Source: an uncultured Thermotogae bacterium (GTDB lineage Bacteria; Thermotogota; Thermotogae; Mesoaciditogales; Mesoaciditogaceae). From it: DNA of 64,000 nt. The notes beneath the pieces are model-generated. The model made no database searches and was not told the DNA's origin. It saw nothing but the letters and a program-made list of their open reading frames with translations. The position numbers were made by a program, and so were the translations under genes. The stretch is taken from assembly GCA_913056255.1 (NCBI GenBank), contig CAJXLN010000003.1, forward strand, positions 1 to 64,000, given 5' to 3'. Of the stretch, positions 25,251-35,489 are shown in pieces; the first letter of the stretch is position 1; every line of letters starts with the position of its first letter.

Positions 25251-26987
25251 TCAATCGAACTCTTCCGCTTCTTTTGAAACTCCACTTTTAGAATAATTCT
25301 TAACGATTGCTAATATAGCCTCAATTATCAACCAGAGCATTGTCACAAAAACGATAATGCCTATGGTCAACAACAACCAATTATGCGTTTTGCCAAAATG
25401 CTGAATGTTCATCACCATTGCCCAAATGGTCATCAGTATCATGAAGACCATCGGTATCGCCGCTACAAGATAATGCCTTTTCTTTTTTATCAAATATACA
25501 GTCGCTATAAGCAAAGCAAGGCCGGCAAGTAATTGATTAACCGTTCCGAAAAGGGGCCAAAGAATTAGAGCACCTTTTCCATTTGGGGCCGCCATTGCAA
25601 GAGCAAATGCACTTACCACTGCTATTAAAGTAGCTGGATGTTTCTTCGTCATCCATTTTGCATGGATATCTTTTCCAAACTCCTGAACAATATATCTTTG
25701 GGCACGCGTAGCTGTATCAAGACTTGTTCCGGCAAAGCTCACTATGAAAACACCCATAATCGTTGTTACGAATCCTTGCATGTAAGCACTTCTTCCAAAA
25801 ATATAACTGAGCATTTTTGCAGATCCATTGATAAACGCTCCTATCTTTGCACCAAGTCCAGAAGCAGTTGCCCAACTTGCATAGTGTTGATTCCAAAGTG
25901 CGATTCCAGCTGATTTGGTCGATGCATCGGTTCCAATTCCAGCAGATACTGCGAGAATGACAATGGCAGCTAATATTCCCTCAGAAACCATTCCTCCATA
26001 TCCTATCAATTTCGCGTCGCTTTCCTTATCCACTTGCTTGGAAGAAGTGCCAGATGCAACCAAAGAGTGAAAACCAGAGATAGCACCACAAGAGATCGTA
26101 ACGAATATGAACGGCCAAAATGACGGGGCTCCTTTTGCGTGAAAATTAAATGATGGGGCCACTATTGCGAGATGTTGTGGAGAAGCTATAAGAGCCCCTA
26201 CTGCTCCAATAGCGATCAGTCCTATGGCAACAACAAGTTCATGAGCATTTATGTAGTCACGAGGCTGCAATAAAGTTTCGACTGGTAATATAGAAGCAAT
26301 GTAGGAATACACAAGCATTATCATGAGCCATATGACGACTGCGTTTCCCGGAAGCTTGATCGGCACGAATACACCTATGAAAATAGTCAAATACATTACG
26401 AATAAAGCTATCCATGACCATTTGTCAAGACTTTTCCCACGTTTGAATACCATGTGTGACAGCAACATGGCTATTGGAATTTCCATCCACACCGGAAAAA
26501 CGGAAGAGGGATACATGTTGAAGAGAATTCCCATTATCAAAGCAAAAATTGCTATGACAATCCACAGCTCAAGGAATATCACGATGAAGAACAAGTACCT
26601 GGCCCTCGGGCCCACAATCTTTGCCGTTATTTCCCCAATACTTTTCCCCTTGTTTCTCATTGAGATTACAAGGGCTGAAAAGTCGTGAACAGCGCCTGCA
26701 AAAATGGTCCCAAGTGTGATCCACAGGAAAGCCGGAACCCATCCCCATATAACTCCTATGGAAGGCCCGACGATCGGACCTAAGCCTGCAATTGAAGTGT
26801 AATGATGTCCCCATACAACCCATTTATTCGTAGGAACATAATCAACACCATCCTCAAGCTCGTGAGCAGGAGTAATCCTCTTGTCATCCAATTTGAAGAC
26901 TTTCTTGGCTATATAGTCGCCGTACAATTTGTACATCACGAAGAACCAAATAATTGCTACCAGAAAAACTAAAAAGCCCAATTTCAT
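25251..26987 (-). CDS. cstA: CstA-family carbon-starvation transporter
   Basis: The 578-aa protein has about 16 membrane helices. The family hallmarks are YVPTNKWVVWGHHYTSIAGL, GPIVGPSIGVIWGW and the IISGFHSLVASGTSSKQ-like GAISGFHSLVASGTSS. CstA/BtsT proteins import pyruvate or small peptides and are induced when carbon runs low. The gene lies 108 bases downstream of a LytTR regulator and LytS kinase, the same partnership as BtsSR-BtsT in E. coli. Start ATG 26987 follows a GGAGGG site. Direct repeats in the gap fit LytTR control. Confidence 0.93.
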   Translation of the reverse strand: MKLGFLVFLVAIIWFFVMYKLYGDYIAKKVFKLDDKRITPAHELEDGVDYVPTNKWVVWGHHYTSIAGLGPIVGPSIGVIWGWVPAFLWITLGTIFAGAVHDFSALVISMRNKGKSIGEITAKIVGPRARYLFFIVIFLELWIVIAIFALIMGILFNMYPSSVFPVWMEIPIAMLLSHMVFKRGKSLDKWSWIALFVMYLTIFIGVFVPIKLPGNAVVIWLMIMLVYSYIASILPVETLLQPRDYINAHELVVAIGLIAIGAVGALIASPQHLAIVAPSFNFHAKGAPSFWPFIFVTISCGAISGFHSLVASGTSSKQVDKESDAKLIGYGGMVSEGILAAIVILAVSAGIGTDASTKSAGIALWNQHYASWATASGLGAKIGAFINGSAKMLSYIFGRSAYMQGFVTTIMGVFIVSFAGTSLDTATRAQRYIVQEFGKDIHAKWMTKKHPATLIAVVSAFALAMAAPNGKGALILWPLFGTVNQLLAGLALLIATVYLIKKKRHYLVAAIPMVFMILMTIWAMVMNIQHFGKTHNWLLLTIGIIVFVTMLWLIIEAILAIVKNYSKSGVSKEAEEFD

Positions 26988-27056
26988 CCCTCCTTACGAT
27001 TTTGGTATTGTTAATGATAATCCTCATTTTAACGATATTTTTTAATTTGTGGGATG

Positions 27057-27103
27057 AAAGGTAAGTTTTTAGGTATAAGATGCAAAAATCAGGTATCAAA
27101 GGT
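27057..27103 (-). promoter_or_regulatory. Candidate LytTR-binding direct repeats upstream of cstA
   Basis: On the minus strand ATACCT occurs at 27091-27096 and again at 27071-27076, exactly 20 bases apart, and ACCTTT flanks them on both sides (27098-27103 and 27057-27062). LytTR regulators bind direct repeats about two helical turns apart. A TTAAAAT-type -10 lies downstream near 27029-27035. Assignment is by position and spacing only. Confidence 0.45.
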
Positions 27104-27800
27104 GCAATTTTTTCTTGACAGAATTGAGAAAGCGCCTGCTTATAGGAATTGAATTTTCGCATATGGTGATGATTTCCCATAGACCGAACTCCTTTTTCAT
27201 CTTACACACTTTCTTCATATTCACGATGTACGATTTGTGTGTCCTTATAAAACTTTCAGGAAGACTTTTTTGAAGGGCTGTAAGCGTCGTACGATGCAAG
27301 TTCCATACGGCTCCCCCTTCCATGTGTACAACTACATTTTTTCCTATGACTTCTATGTAACAAATATCTTTTACTTCAACGAATTCGAACTCGTCTTTGT
27401 CTCTGACAGGTATCTTATCTATCTTTGGAAAAAACATCTCCGCATATTGTTCTAATTTCTGTACAGTCTCTTCAAATCTCGAGGGAGATATTGGCTTTGT
27501 TATGTAATCTATCGCATTCACGGAAAAAGCATCAAGCGCATATTCATCGTACGCACTTACAAATACGATCATCATATGTGGAAAATTTTTGATCTTTTTT
27601 GCAAAATCCAAACCATTGATACCTGAAAGTCGAATGTCTAAAAACAGGAGATGAGGCTTTAACTTCCTTATTTTTTTAATGGCATCTTCAGCAGAACTCG
27701 ATTCCCCAACAATCTCGAATTGATCGTAAGAACTGAGAAGATCTTTGATATTCTCTCTCGAGTATTTCTCATCATCTATTATCATTGTTTTGAATTTCAA
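27096..27800 (-). CDS. LytTR-family response regulator (BtsR-like)
   Basis: The 234-aa regulator has a receiver domain with IIDDEKYSREN (acidic pocket), phospho-acceptor D in LLFLDIRLSG near residue 55, and K in ITKPISP near 105. A LytTR DNA-binding domain follows (about 130-232) with DICYIEVIGKNVVVHM and FIRTHKSYIVN. Its ATG overlaps the kinase stop by 4 bases. Together they should control the cstA gene immediately downstream. Confidence 0.93.
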   Translation of the reverse strand: MKFKTMIIDDEKYSRENIKDLLSSYDQFEIVGESSSAEDAIKKIRKLKPHLLFLDIRLSGINGLDFAKKIKNFPHMMIVFVSAYDEYALDAFSVNAIDYITKPISPSRFEETVQKLEQYAEMFFPKIDKIPVRDKDEFEFVEVKDICYIEVIGKNVVVHMEGGAVWNLHRTTLTALQKSLPESFIRTHKSYIVNMKKVCKMKKEFGLWEIITICENSIPISRRFLNSVKKKLHL

Positions 27801-29467
27801 GAGGCATTCACCCTTTGTGTATCCATCACAGGGATCTCTATCTTCACACTGGTTCCTTTGTAAAGATTTGAACGGATATGTAGTTTTGCAGTATCACCAT
27901 ACAAATTTTCAAGCCTTTCTTTGATCAACTTTGTTCCCAGACCTTCATGTATTTTTTGGATTTTGAATCCCTTTCCATTGTCTTTAACACTAAAGGTAAG
28001 AGTTCCTGATTTGTTATAAATACATTTCACAATTACCTTCAACTTTTTAGACGGAATTTTTGCGTGTTTCACAGAATTTTCAACGATGGGATGAAAGAGA
28101 AAAAACGGAACCATCAGATTTTCTGGTGCATTTGATGATATTTCATAATTAAATTCGTCATCATATCTGTATTTCATGAACTTTAGATAGTGTTCCACGA
28201 ATTCCAGTTCCTTTTTTAAGCTTACTACGGCTTTTTCCTCTTTAATAGTGTATCTAAGAAGTCTTGACAACTCCAATATCATCTCTCTCGCCTTTTCCCG
28301 ATCATTCTTGATGAGGTAAGATATCGCGTTCAAAGCATTGAAAAGAAAATGCGGGCTGAACTTTGACAAGAGAGCTCTGTATTTGATGTCATAAACCATT
28401 TTAGAATCTTTCAGTGCTCTCGATAGATTTGCCTCAATTGATATGATCTGAGCAAGTCCCTTTGCAAATTCGAGATCTGATTTACTTATTGCATATTCTT
28501 TAGTTCTGTAAAATTTTATGGTTCCAAAGACAATTCCATCCACTGATTTCAGTGGGACTATTATGGCAGATCTGAGAGGGCAATCGTTTTTTGGGCAGCC
28601 TATGTCAGATTTTTTGTCGATAATTCTTTCTTTTCCATGAGACAAGATTTCTTTCGTGGCTTTGGTCATTATTGAGGATCCAGGAAGATGATGATCTTCA
28701 CCTGCACCTACATGGGCCAACACAGTAGTTTTGTTCGTTATGGAAATCGCATTGAAGTCTGTATACTTTTTTATCTTTTTTGCAAGGAGCTTTGAAGTTT
28801 TCATGGAAAGTCCTCGATCGATTATATTCATGCTATCTTCAACGATTTTGAAAAGAGAAGACGTAGTGGTTGCGGTAATGTCTTCAAAACTCTTCTCCGT
28901 ACCTGAAAATATAGCGATCAGCATGGAAACTGCAAAAGTGTTCGTGAAAACCATGGGAAACATAACAGTTTTAGCTATATCGACAGCTAAATAGTGAGGT
29001 TGAACTATAAAATAAACAAAAGAAAGGTGAACAAGTTCTATAATAGCAGTATAAACGATTGAAAATGGAACGTTGAAAATTCTTCGTCCGTATTTTAGAG
29101 AAAGAATGCCTGTGACTATTCCAACTGTAAAAGTCCCAAGAAAGCAAGGAAACGCAGTAGTACCACCAAGTGAAAGACGTTGTACAGCTGCTATGGCAGC
29201 ACTTATCAATCCAGATGGTAATCCACCTATCATGGTAGAAACTATGACACCCGTGTCGCGATAGTTTAAAATTGCACCTTTGTAGAATATTCCCAGGTAA
29301 GTTCCCAGAATACCAAGAATTCCTCCGAGTACCCCTATCCACAAAGACTGAGAAAGAGAAGTTGGCTTTCTCAATATTCTCTTGGTGATTTGGAATTGAA
29401 ATGCGAAGTACATTGCCACCAGCATAACGGAAGCTCTTTCGAAAAGTACAAAAATTGCTGAATTCAT
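27797..29467 (-). CDS. LytS-type sensor histidine kinase (BtsS-like)
   Basis: The 556-aa kinase has five or six N-terminal membrane helices of the 5TMR-LYT type with GVLGGILGILGTYLGI and the DTGVIVSTMIGGLPSGL block, then a GAF-like domain (about 225-340) with an unusual CPKNDCPLRS cysteine pair, the phospho-acceptor region SPHFLFNALNAISYL, and an ATPase domain with N box FHPIVENSVKHA and G box DNGKGFKI. The ligand by analogy to BtsS is extracellular pyruvate; this is inference. Overlaps the regulator gene. Confidence 0.93.
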   Translation of the reverse strand: MNSAIFVLFERASVMLVAMYFAFQFQITKRILRKPTSLSQSLWIGVLGGILGILGTYLGIFYKGAILNYRDTGVIVSTMIGGLPSGLISAAIAAVQRLSLGGTTAFPCFLGTFTVGIVTGILSLKYGRRIFNVPFSIVYTAIIELVHLSFVYFIVQPHYLAVDIAKTVMFPMVFTNTFAVSMLIAIFSGTEKSFEDITATTTSSLFKIVEDSMNIIDRGLSMKTSKLLAKKIKKYTDFNAISITNKTTVLAHVGAGEDHHLPGSSIMTKATKEILSHGKERIIDKKSDIGCPKNDCPLRSAIIVPLKSVDGIVFGTIKFYRTKEYAISKSDLEFAKGLAQIISIEANLSRALKDSKMVYDIKYRALLSKFSPHFLFNALNAISYLIKNDREKAREMILELSRLLRYTIKEEKAVVSLKKELEFVEHYLKFMKYRYDDEFNYEISSNAPENLMVPFFLFHPIVENSVKHAKIPSKKLKVIVKCIYNKSGTLTFSVKDNGKGFKIQKIHEGLGTKLIKERLENLYGDTAKLHIRSNLYKGTSVKIEIPVMDTQRVNAS

Positions 29468-29484
29468 CTTTTTACATCCCCATA

Positions 29485-29769
29485 TCAGTCAAAATCCCTA
29501 TTTATTCCCCTTTCGCCAAAATCATCGAGTTGTAAAAGGTACGCGTCTTTGTGTTCTTTTTTGTAACTTTTAGCATCCTTTAACGGATGAGACGTGATCT
29601 TCACTTCACAGTAAGGCATCTCAGTTAAAAGTTTTTTTGCCGAACCAACTGGAGAATGTGATGTAAAAACGATAAACTTTCTTGCGAATCCATCATCATA
29701 AGATTTTTTTATACCACGAGCATCCATCAAGCCGAACTTGAGTCCATATAAAATAATCTTGTCATACAC
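29485..29769 (-). CDS. Unknown 94-aa soluble protein
   Basis: Start GTG 29769 is chosen because GAGGTG lies nine bases upstream; the in-frame GTG 29781 overlaps that site. The product begins with a beta strand (YDKIILYGLKFGL), carries ARKFIVFTSHSPVGSAKKLL and CEVKITSHP, and ends in acidic LQLDDFGERGINRDFD. No family recognised. It lies between the pgk-tpi terminator and the LytS gene, 17 bases from the latter, so it may be the first gene of the lytS-cstA operon. Confidence 0.6.
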   Translation of the reverse strand: MYDKIILYGLKFGLMDARGIKKSYDDGFARKFIVFTSHSPVGSAKKLLTEMPYCEVKITSHPLKDAKSYKKEHKDAYLLQLDDFGERGINRDFD

Positions 29770-29802
29770 GTAAATACCCACCTCAAAAGTTTTTTTATTT
29801 TC

Positions 29803-29832
29803 AAAAGGCCGACCCTATCAAAGGTCAGCCTT
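29803..29832. terminator. Terminator after pgk-tpi
   Basis: AAGGCTGACC/GGGTCGGCCTT (one G-T pair) with a 7-nt loop. On minus it is followed by TTTTGAAAATAAAAAAAC; on plus the T run is stronger (TTTTTTCTTTC). Confidence 0.7.
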
Positions 29833-29840
29833 TTTTCTTT

Positions 29841-31808
29841 CTAACAAAACTTCGACGCTATCTTGTGTATTTCAGAAAATTCATCAACTTTCAAAGAACT
29901 TCCACCTATCAATCCCCCATCAACATCCGGGAGAAGAAAGAGTTCCTGGCAGTTACTACTTTTGATACTTCCACCGTAAAGACACGCTATCTTCTCAGCC
30001 AATTGCGGGTTGTAAATCTTCGACAGCATTTCACGCACGTACGAAATCGCCTCTTGTGCTTGATAGGGCAGTGCAACAACTCCCGTACCTATTGCCCATA
30101 CTGGCTCGTATGCAACGGTCAGCCTGGATGCATCTGAAAGATTTACTCCATCGAGATCATTCATTAACTGCCTTTCGAGGACCTCAAATGTTTTCCCAGA
30201 TTGCCTTTCTTCGAGAGTTTCGCCTACACACAAGATGACATCCATTCCTTCATCAAGTGCAATTTTCACTTTCTCGTTTATAAGACCATCTGACTCTCCA
30301 AATATGTGGCGTCTTTCTGAATGACCAATTATCACGTGTGTTATTCCCAAATCCGTGAGCATAGGCACACTCACTTCACCCGTAAAGGCTCCAAAAGGCT
30401 TTTGATGTACATTTTGAGCACCTACCGTGACAGATGTGCCGGTGAAGATTTCCTGAACGTCCGCAAGGGATACAAAAGGTGGAAAGATCCAGACTTTCGC
30501 GTTTCCGCTCTTGTTCAGTGTTTTAAGGAGTTCTCTTGAAAATGTGCGTGCTTCGGACGGAGTCTTATTCATTTTCCAATTACCGGCCACTATTAGCGGA
30601 CGTTTCTTTTTCGCTTCAAGTATCGAAGCTATTCCCGGTAATTCTTTCCCTTCCAAGAATTCCAGCGATGCTCCTCCACCTGTTGACACGTGAGAAACCT
30701 TATCGGCAAATCCGAATTTCGTAACGGCTGCGGCGCTATCGCCACCACCAACAACGGTAAGCGCACCATTTAGTTCCGCAAGGGACTGGGCAATCGCACG
30801 AGTGCCAACTGAAAAGTCTTCAATCTCGAAAACTCCCATAGGCCCGTTCCACATGACCGTCTTTGCACCAAAAAGCTTGGATTTGAACAATTCAATACTT
30901 TTAGGACCTATATCAAGTCCCATCCAACCTTCTGGTATACCTTCGTGAGTTCCAAAAGTTTTCTTCTCGGCTCCGGCTTTAAGCTCCTTTGCACATACAG
31001 TATCAATTGGCAAAACGAATTCAACACCTGATCTTTTCGCTTTGTCAAGTATTTCACGTGCAAGATCGAGTTTATCTTCTTCGAATTTTGAAGAACCGAT
31101 TTCATACCCTTGAGCTTTAAGGAAGGTGAACATCATGGCTCCACCAATGAGCAATTTGTCTGCCTTGTTGAGAAGATTCTCTATCACTCCTATTTTATCT
31201 GAAACCTTGGCTCCTCCAAGTACAACTACGTATGGCTTTTCTGGAGAGTACGTAACCTTAGAAAGCCATTTTATCTCTTTTTCCATCAAAAATCCGGCAA
31301 CGGATGGAAGAAATTTCGCTACCCCTACATTTGAAGCGTGAGCACGATGCGCCGTTCCAAAAGCGTCGTTAACGTGTATGTCACCCAACTTTGCAAGCGA
31401 TTTAGCAAACTCAGGATCGTTTTTCTTTTCTCCAGGGGAAAAGCGTGTGTTTTCCAGAAGAACGATGTCGCCCGGCTTCATCTCTCCCACCACCTTCTCG
31501 GCGGCTTCTCCGATCGTGTTGTGACAGAATTTAACATCTTTTTCCAAGAGATCACTGAGCCTTTTTGCGACGGGCTCAAGGGAAAACTTTGAGTTTTTCT
31601 CGCCCTTTGGGCGGCCAAGATGGGACATGAGTACCACCTTGGCATTCTCTTCAAGAGCATATTTTATGGTTGGAATGGCAGCACGAATTCGTGTGTCATC
31701 TGTGATGTTTCCATCTTCCATCGGAACGTTGAAGTCCACGCGCATCAAAACGCGCTTACTTTTGAGATCGAGATCACGTATGGTGAGTTTTTTTTCCATA
31801 TTGCTCAC
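29841..31808 (-). CDS. pgk-tpi: Phosphoglycerate kinase-triosephosphate isomerase fusion
   Basis: One 655-aa polypeptide joins two glycolytic enzymes. Residues 1-398 are [38 protein letters not shown] and the C-terminal [15 protein letters not shown] nucleotide site. After the linker EAKKKRP the TIM barrel begins ([14 protein letters not shown]), with catalytic H in [14 protein letters not shown] in [12 protein letters not shown] and the phosphate loop [10 protein letters not shown]. The fusion is known from Thermotoga maritima, where I recall a frameshift being involved; here the frame is continuous. Gap lies just upstream, only one base away, so the trio of activities is one operon. Confidence 0.97.
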   Translation of the reverse strand: MSNMEKKLTIRDLDLKSKRVLMRVDFNVPMEDGNITDDTRIRAAIPTIKYALEENAKVVLMSHLGRPKGEKNSKFSLEPVAKRLSDLLEKDVKFCHNTIGEAAEKVVGEMKPGDIVLLENTRFSPGEKKNDPEFAKSLAKLGDIHVNDAFGTAHRAHASNVGVAKFLPSVAGFLMEKEIKWLSKVTYSPEKPYVVVLGGAKVSDKIGVIENLLNKADKLLIGGAMMFTFLKAQGYEIGSSKFEEDKLDLAREILDKAKRSGVEFVLPIDTVCAKELKAGAEKKTFGTHEGIPEGWMGLDIGPKSIELFKSKLFGAKTVMWNGPMGVFEIEDFSVGTRAIAQSLAELNGALTVVGGGDSAAAVTKFGFADKVSHVSTGGGASLEFLEGKELPGIASILEAKKKRPLIVAGNWKMNKTPSEARTFSRELLKTLNKSGNAKVWIFPPFVSLADVQEIFTGTSVTVGAQNVHQKPFGAFTGEVSVPMLTDLGITHVIIGHSERRHIFGESDGLINEKVKIALDEGMDVILCVGETLEERQSGKTFEVLERQLMNDLDGVNLSDASRLTVAYEPVWAIGTGVVALPYQAQEAISYVREMLSKIYNPQLAEKIACLYGGSIKSSNCQELFLLPDVDGGLIGGSSLKVDEFSEIHKIASKFC

Positions 31809-31809
31809 C

Positions 31810-32835
<1,026 letters not shown>

Positions 32836-32904
32836 TTAGAAATTTGTACAATCATCTCATCTGTGTGCTATTTTAGGCAACGCAGAATTGATTTCATATC
32901 GATT

Positions 32905-33276
32905 TTAAAATGGCATATTCATGCCACCCGTTATGGCATTCATTTCGCTATCTGCACGTTCCTTGACCTTTCGTGCGTACTCGTTAAATGCCGTGATCAA
33001 AAGATCTTTTAGCATATCAGTATCCTCAACAACATCCTCTTTAATCTCTATTTCTCTGACTTCATAATCGCAATTTCCCTTAATTGTGATGGCCTCTCCT
33101 CCCACTGAAGCGGTGATCTCGATGTTTTTGAGATTTTCTTGTGTTTCAGCTATTTTTTTCTGCATTCCTTGAGCCTGTTTTAGAAGTTTGGACATGTTCT
33201 TCGTACCACCCATATCTCCACCTTTGGAATGATGAGACTTGCCAGATCTGCCAGCAATCTTGAATTTGTTAGACAA
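32905..33276 (-). CDS. YbaB/EbfC-family nucleoid-associated protein
   Basis: The core starts at NMSKLLKQAQGMQKKIAETQ and contains VGGEAITIKGNCDYEVREIEI and MKDLLITAFN-like LLITAFNEYARKVKE, the standard small DNA-binding dimer fold. The start TTG 33276 lies inside the dnaX end with GGAGGAGG just upstream and gives a 20-residue basic N-terminal extension; ATG 33213, preceded by GGTGGAG, would give the normal length. dnaX-ybaB order is conserved widely, usually followed by recR, which is absent here. Confidence 0.88.
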   Translation of the reverse strand: MSNKFKIAGRSGKSHHSKGGDMGGTKNMSKLLKQAQGMQKKIAETQENLKNIEITASVGGEAITIKGNCDYEVREIEIKEDVVEDTDMLKDLLITAFNEYARKVKERADSEMNAITGGMNMPF

Positions 33277-34660
33277 TTTCTCCTCCTCCTTCCTTAAGAA
33301 GTTTTCCTCCGGATATACTCAATGTCCTCACTAACGATTCCCTTATTTCGGGCTCTATATTCTCAATTGGAATTTCCGAATAGGCGCTTACGAATTTCAC
33401 ATCTCTCGAAGTGATGCGCTTGAAATCCATTTCTATTGTTTTCGATTTCTCTTTTAAAAGTTCATGATGAAGTGGAATCTTGGATATCACCAATATCCTG
33501 TCTCCGAAATCTTTTACGATCGACATTGCCAAACACGCAAAAACGGACATGTCTCCTTCTTTTGCGTACCAATCGATCAAACGATCCACATCTGTTTTGA
33601 CGGAAACTGCCTTTTCAGCTTTTGGAACTTTCAAAACGGATCTTTCTGGAAGGATTTCCCCTTTATCATTCAAAGCTTCAAATACACTTAGCACTTTGAA
33701 AGTATCGAATTGTTTTTCCTCGAATTTAAGCCTTTGAATGAGATCAGAGACGAATTTTCCGATTTTCGCAATCACAGGATCTGGCAATTTGGACGTTACG
33801 AATTCCAACGTTTCTTGGGCAAAATTCATGGGATCGATCCCATTTTCTTCTATCGTTTCCATGAGTCGAAGCAATGATTCTGCATTTCCACTTGATAAAG
33901 ATGACACGTATTCTTCAACAGTTTCTATTGGAACTTCTCCAAGTACAAAGAGCGTATCCTTAAGTGTCACATTTCCGGCGGAAAATCTCGCGATTTCTTC
34001 TAACAACCCTATGGCATCTCTCAGCGCTCCCATCGATTTTTTAGCTATATGCTCGAGGGCCTCGGTCTCGAATTTCATGTTTTCCATTTTGCAAATTTTC
34101 ACGAGGTGATCTTTTATGAATTCAACTGGGATTCTTCTGAATTCTACGACTTGACATCTTGATACAACTGTATCTGGAACTTTTTGTATTTCCGTCGTTG
34201 CCAGGATGAAAATCGTGTGCTTTGGAGGCTCTTCCAAAGTTTTAAGCAACGCGTTAAAAGCTTCTTTCGTGAGCATGTGGACCTCATCTATGATGTAGAC
34301 TTTGTACTTCGATTCGATGGGTAAATACGCCACTCTGTCACGTATGGCACGGATCTCATCTATTCCACGATTCGATGCGGCATCCATTTCAACGACATCC
34401 ATTGATTTCCCAGAATCTATCACCTTGCACGATTCACATTCGTTACACGGTTCATAACCGTCGATAGGTTTTTCACAATTCAAAGATTTCGCCAGGATAC
34501 GTGCCGTCGACGTTTTTCCCGTTCCTCGCGGACCACTGAATAAATAAGAGTGAGAGATCTCACCAGACGAAATTGCATTGGCAAAGAGCCTCTTCACGTG
34601 ATCTTGCCATATCAAATCGCCAAATTTTTTTGGTCTGTACTTCAAATAAAGAGTTTCCAC
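33269..34660 (-). CDS. dnaX: DNA polymerase III gamma/tau subunit
   Basis: The 463-aa clamp-loader ATPase opens with LYLKYRPKKFGDLIWQDH and has Walker A GPRGTGKTSTARILA, a four-cysteine zinc module (CEKPIDGYEPCNECESC), IIDEVHMLTKEAFNALLK (Walker B) and the SRC motif in VVSRCQVVEF. The C-terminal region is short, so this is gamma-like, without long tau domains. The delta subunit (holA) is encoded at 48 kb. Confidence 0.96.
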   Translation of the reverse strand: METLYLKYRPKKFGDLIWQDHVKRLFANAISSGEISHSYLFSGPRGTGKTSTARILAKSLNCEKPIDGYEPCNECESCKVIDSGKSMDVVEMDAASNRGIDEIRAIRDRVAYLPIESKYKVYIIDEVHMLTKEAFNALLKTLEEPPKHTIFILATTEIQKVPDTVVSRCQVVEFRRIPVEFIKDHLVKICKMENMKFETEALEHIAKKSMGALRDAIGLLEEIARFSAGNVTLKDTLFVLGEVPIETVEEYVSSLSSGNAESLLRLMETIEENGIDPMNFAQETLEFVTSKLPDPVIAKIGKFVSDLIQRLKFEEKQFDTFKVLSVFEALNDKGEILPERSVLKVPKAEKAVSVKTDVDRLIDWYAKEGDMSVFACLAMSIVKDFGDRILVISKIPLHHELLKEKSKTIEMDFKRITSRDVKFVSAYSEIPIENIEPEIRESLVRTLSISGGKLLKEGGGEIV

Positions 34661-34691
34661 GATTTTTTAGACCACCCATCAGATAAACACA

Positions 34692-34735
34692 GTTGATCAC
34701 TACACCATTCATATTTTACCATAAAAATGGTGAAT
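34692..34735 (-). promoter_or_regulatory. Repeated promoter-like element, copy A (before dnaX)
   Basis: This stretch matches 35255-35298 over most of its length: both have CACTACACCATT, one variable base, ATATTTTACCA and AAAA. Read on the minus strand it contains TTTTTATGGTAAAAT, an extended -10, and a CACCATT/AATGGTG inverted repeat. It probably drives dnaX. Confidence 0.6.
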
Positions 34736-34815
34736 GCTTGATTTTAGATTTGTGAAATTTTTAGCATTAGATATCATCGGAGTTCATTAACGAAGAGTTG
34801 CAGCTTGATGGTATT

Positions 34816-35220
34816 TCACCAACTTTTTGCTACCTTTATGACCACCATAGGCTTACCATCATCAGTCGCAACTACAGAAGAAAGCACGTGTTTTACCTCG
34901 GAAGCGCTCACGTCACTTTTTTTGTACCATATATGAATATAACCGACAGTGGCACCTAATGTGGTTTTCACTCCGTAGTCATTTATACTTTTCTTAGCAG
35001 TGAAATATGATTTGAGATCGTCTAAGGTGACTGCTGTATTATGATTGAGATAGAATTCAGACATAGCCGAAGCAGAGAGACTTGAAAGGTTCATCGCCAC
35101 AGTGGTAGCCTTAGCTTGTTTAACAGCGTTAATTCCTATTGGCGCCATTGCCGAAATCAATGCTGCAATAACGGCCAAAACAATGAGAAGTTCGATTAAT
35201 GTGAACCCATTTTTTCTCAT
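34816..35220 (-). CDS. Type IV pilin-like protein (major pseudopilin type), paralogue 1
   Basis: Start ATG 35220 gives MRKNGFTLIELLIVLAVIAA, a class III prepilin signal cut after G5 with F+1 and E+5, then a conserved N-terminal helix. The mature protein is about 130 aa, mostly beta-like, with no cysteine pair. An in-frame ATG 30 bases further upstream is possible but gives a poor signal. Related to the next pilin over the first 45 residues (AVIAAL, N-A-A repeats). No pilin assembly genes are in the window. Confidence 0.85.
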   Translation of the reverse strand: MRKNGFTLIELLIVLAVIAALISAMAPIGINAVKQAKATTVAMNLSSLSASAMSEFYLNHNTAVTLDDLKSYFTAKKSINDYGVKTTLGATVGYIHIWYKKSDVSASEVKHVLSSVVATDDGKPMVVIKVAKSW

Positions 35221-35254
35221 CTTATCATCTCTTGGCATACCGATCAACTCAACA

Positions 35255-35298
35255 CATTTGACCACTACACCATTGATATTTTACCACAAAAGTGATAA
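35255..35298 (-). promoter_or_regulatory. Repeated promoter-like element, copy B (before pilin 1)
   Basis: Second copy of the element at 34692-34735; on the minus strand it reads TTTTGTGGTAAAAT followed by ATCAATGGTGTAGTGG. The predicted start lies near 35272, about 50 bases before the pilin. Confidence 0.6.
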
Positions 35299-35299
35299 A

Positions 35300-35436
35300 C
35301 AAAGCGTACGTGTTCTCCTCACTGAACTGCTTTCAGCTTCAGCTGAAGGCTTCCTGCTTAAATAGGCCCATTGCCTTCTTAATGAGAGATCTTAGATGGA
35401 TAAAGCCGTCTGTCTCCACTACAACCCACGTTCACA
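35300..35436 (-). pseudogene. Possible transposase 3'-end relic (IS200/IS605-like)
   Basis: On the minus strand a 30-codon open stretch after an in-frame TGA ends at a stop inside a hairpin: the tail reads HLRSLIKKAMGLFKQEAFS, then TGA. The palindrome CTTCAGCTGAAG (35337-35348) spans the stop. A short tail ending inside a stem-loop is the layout of tnpB genes at the right end of IS200/IS605 elements. No other part of an element is found, and the tail is too short for certainty. Confidence 0.35.
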
Positions 35437-35465
35437 AAACAAAAAAACCCACCACAATGGGTGGG
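35437..35465 (-). terminator. Rho-independent terminator of pilin 2
   Basis: CCCACC/GGTGGG (6 bp) with a 6-nt loop, then TTTTTTTGTTTTG on the minus strand, 25 bases after the stop. Confidence 0.88.
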
Positions 35466-35489
35466 AGATATTTCAAACAAAATCGACGA

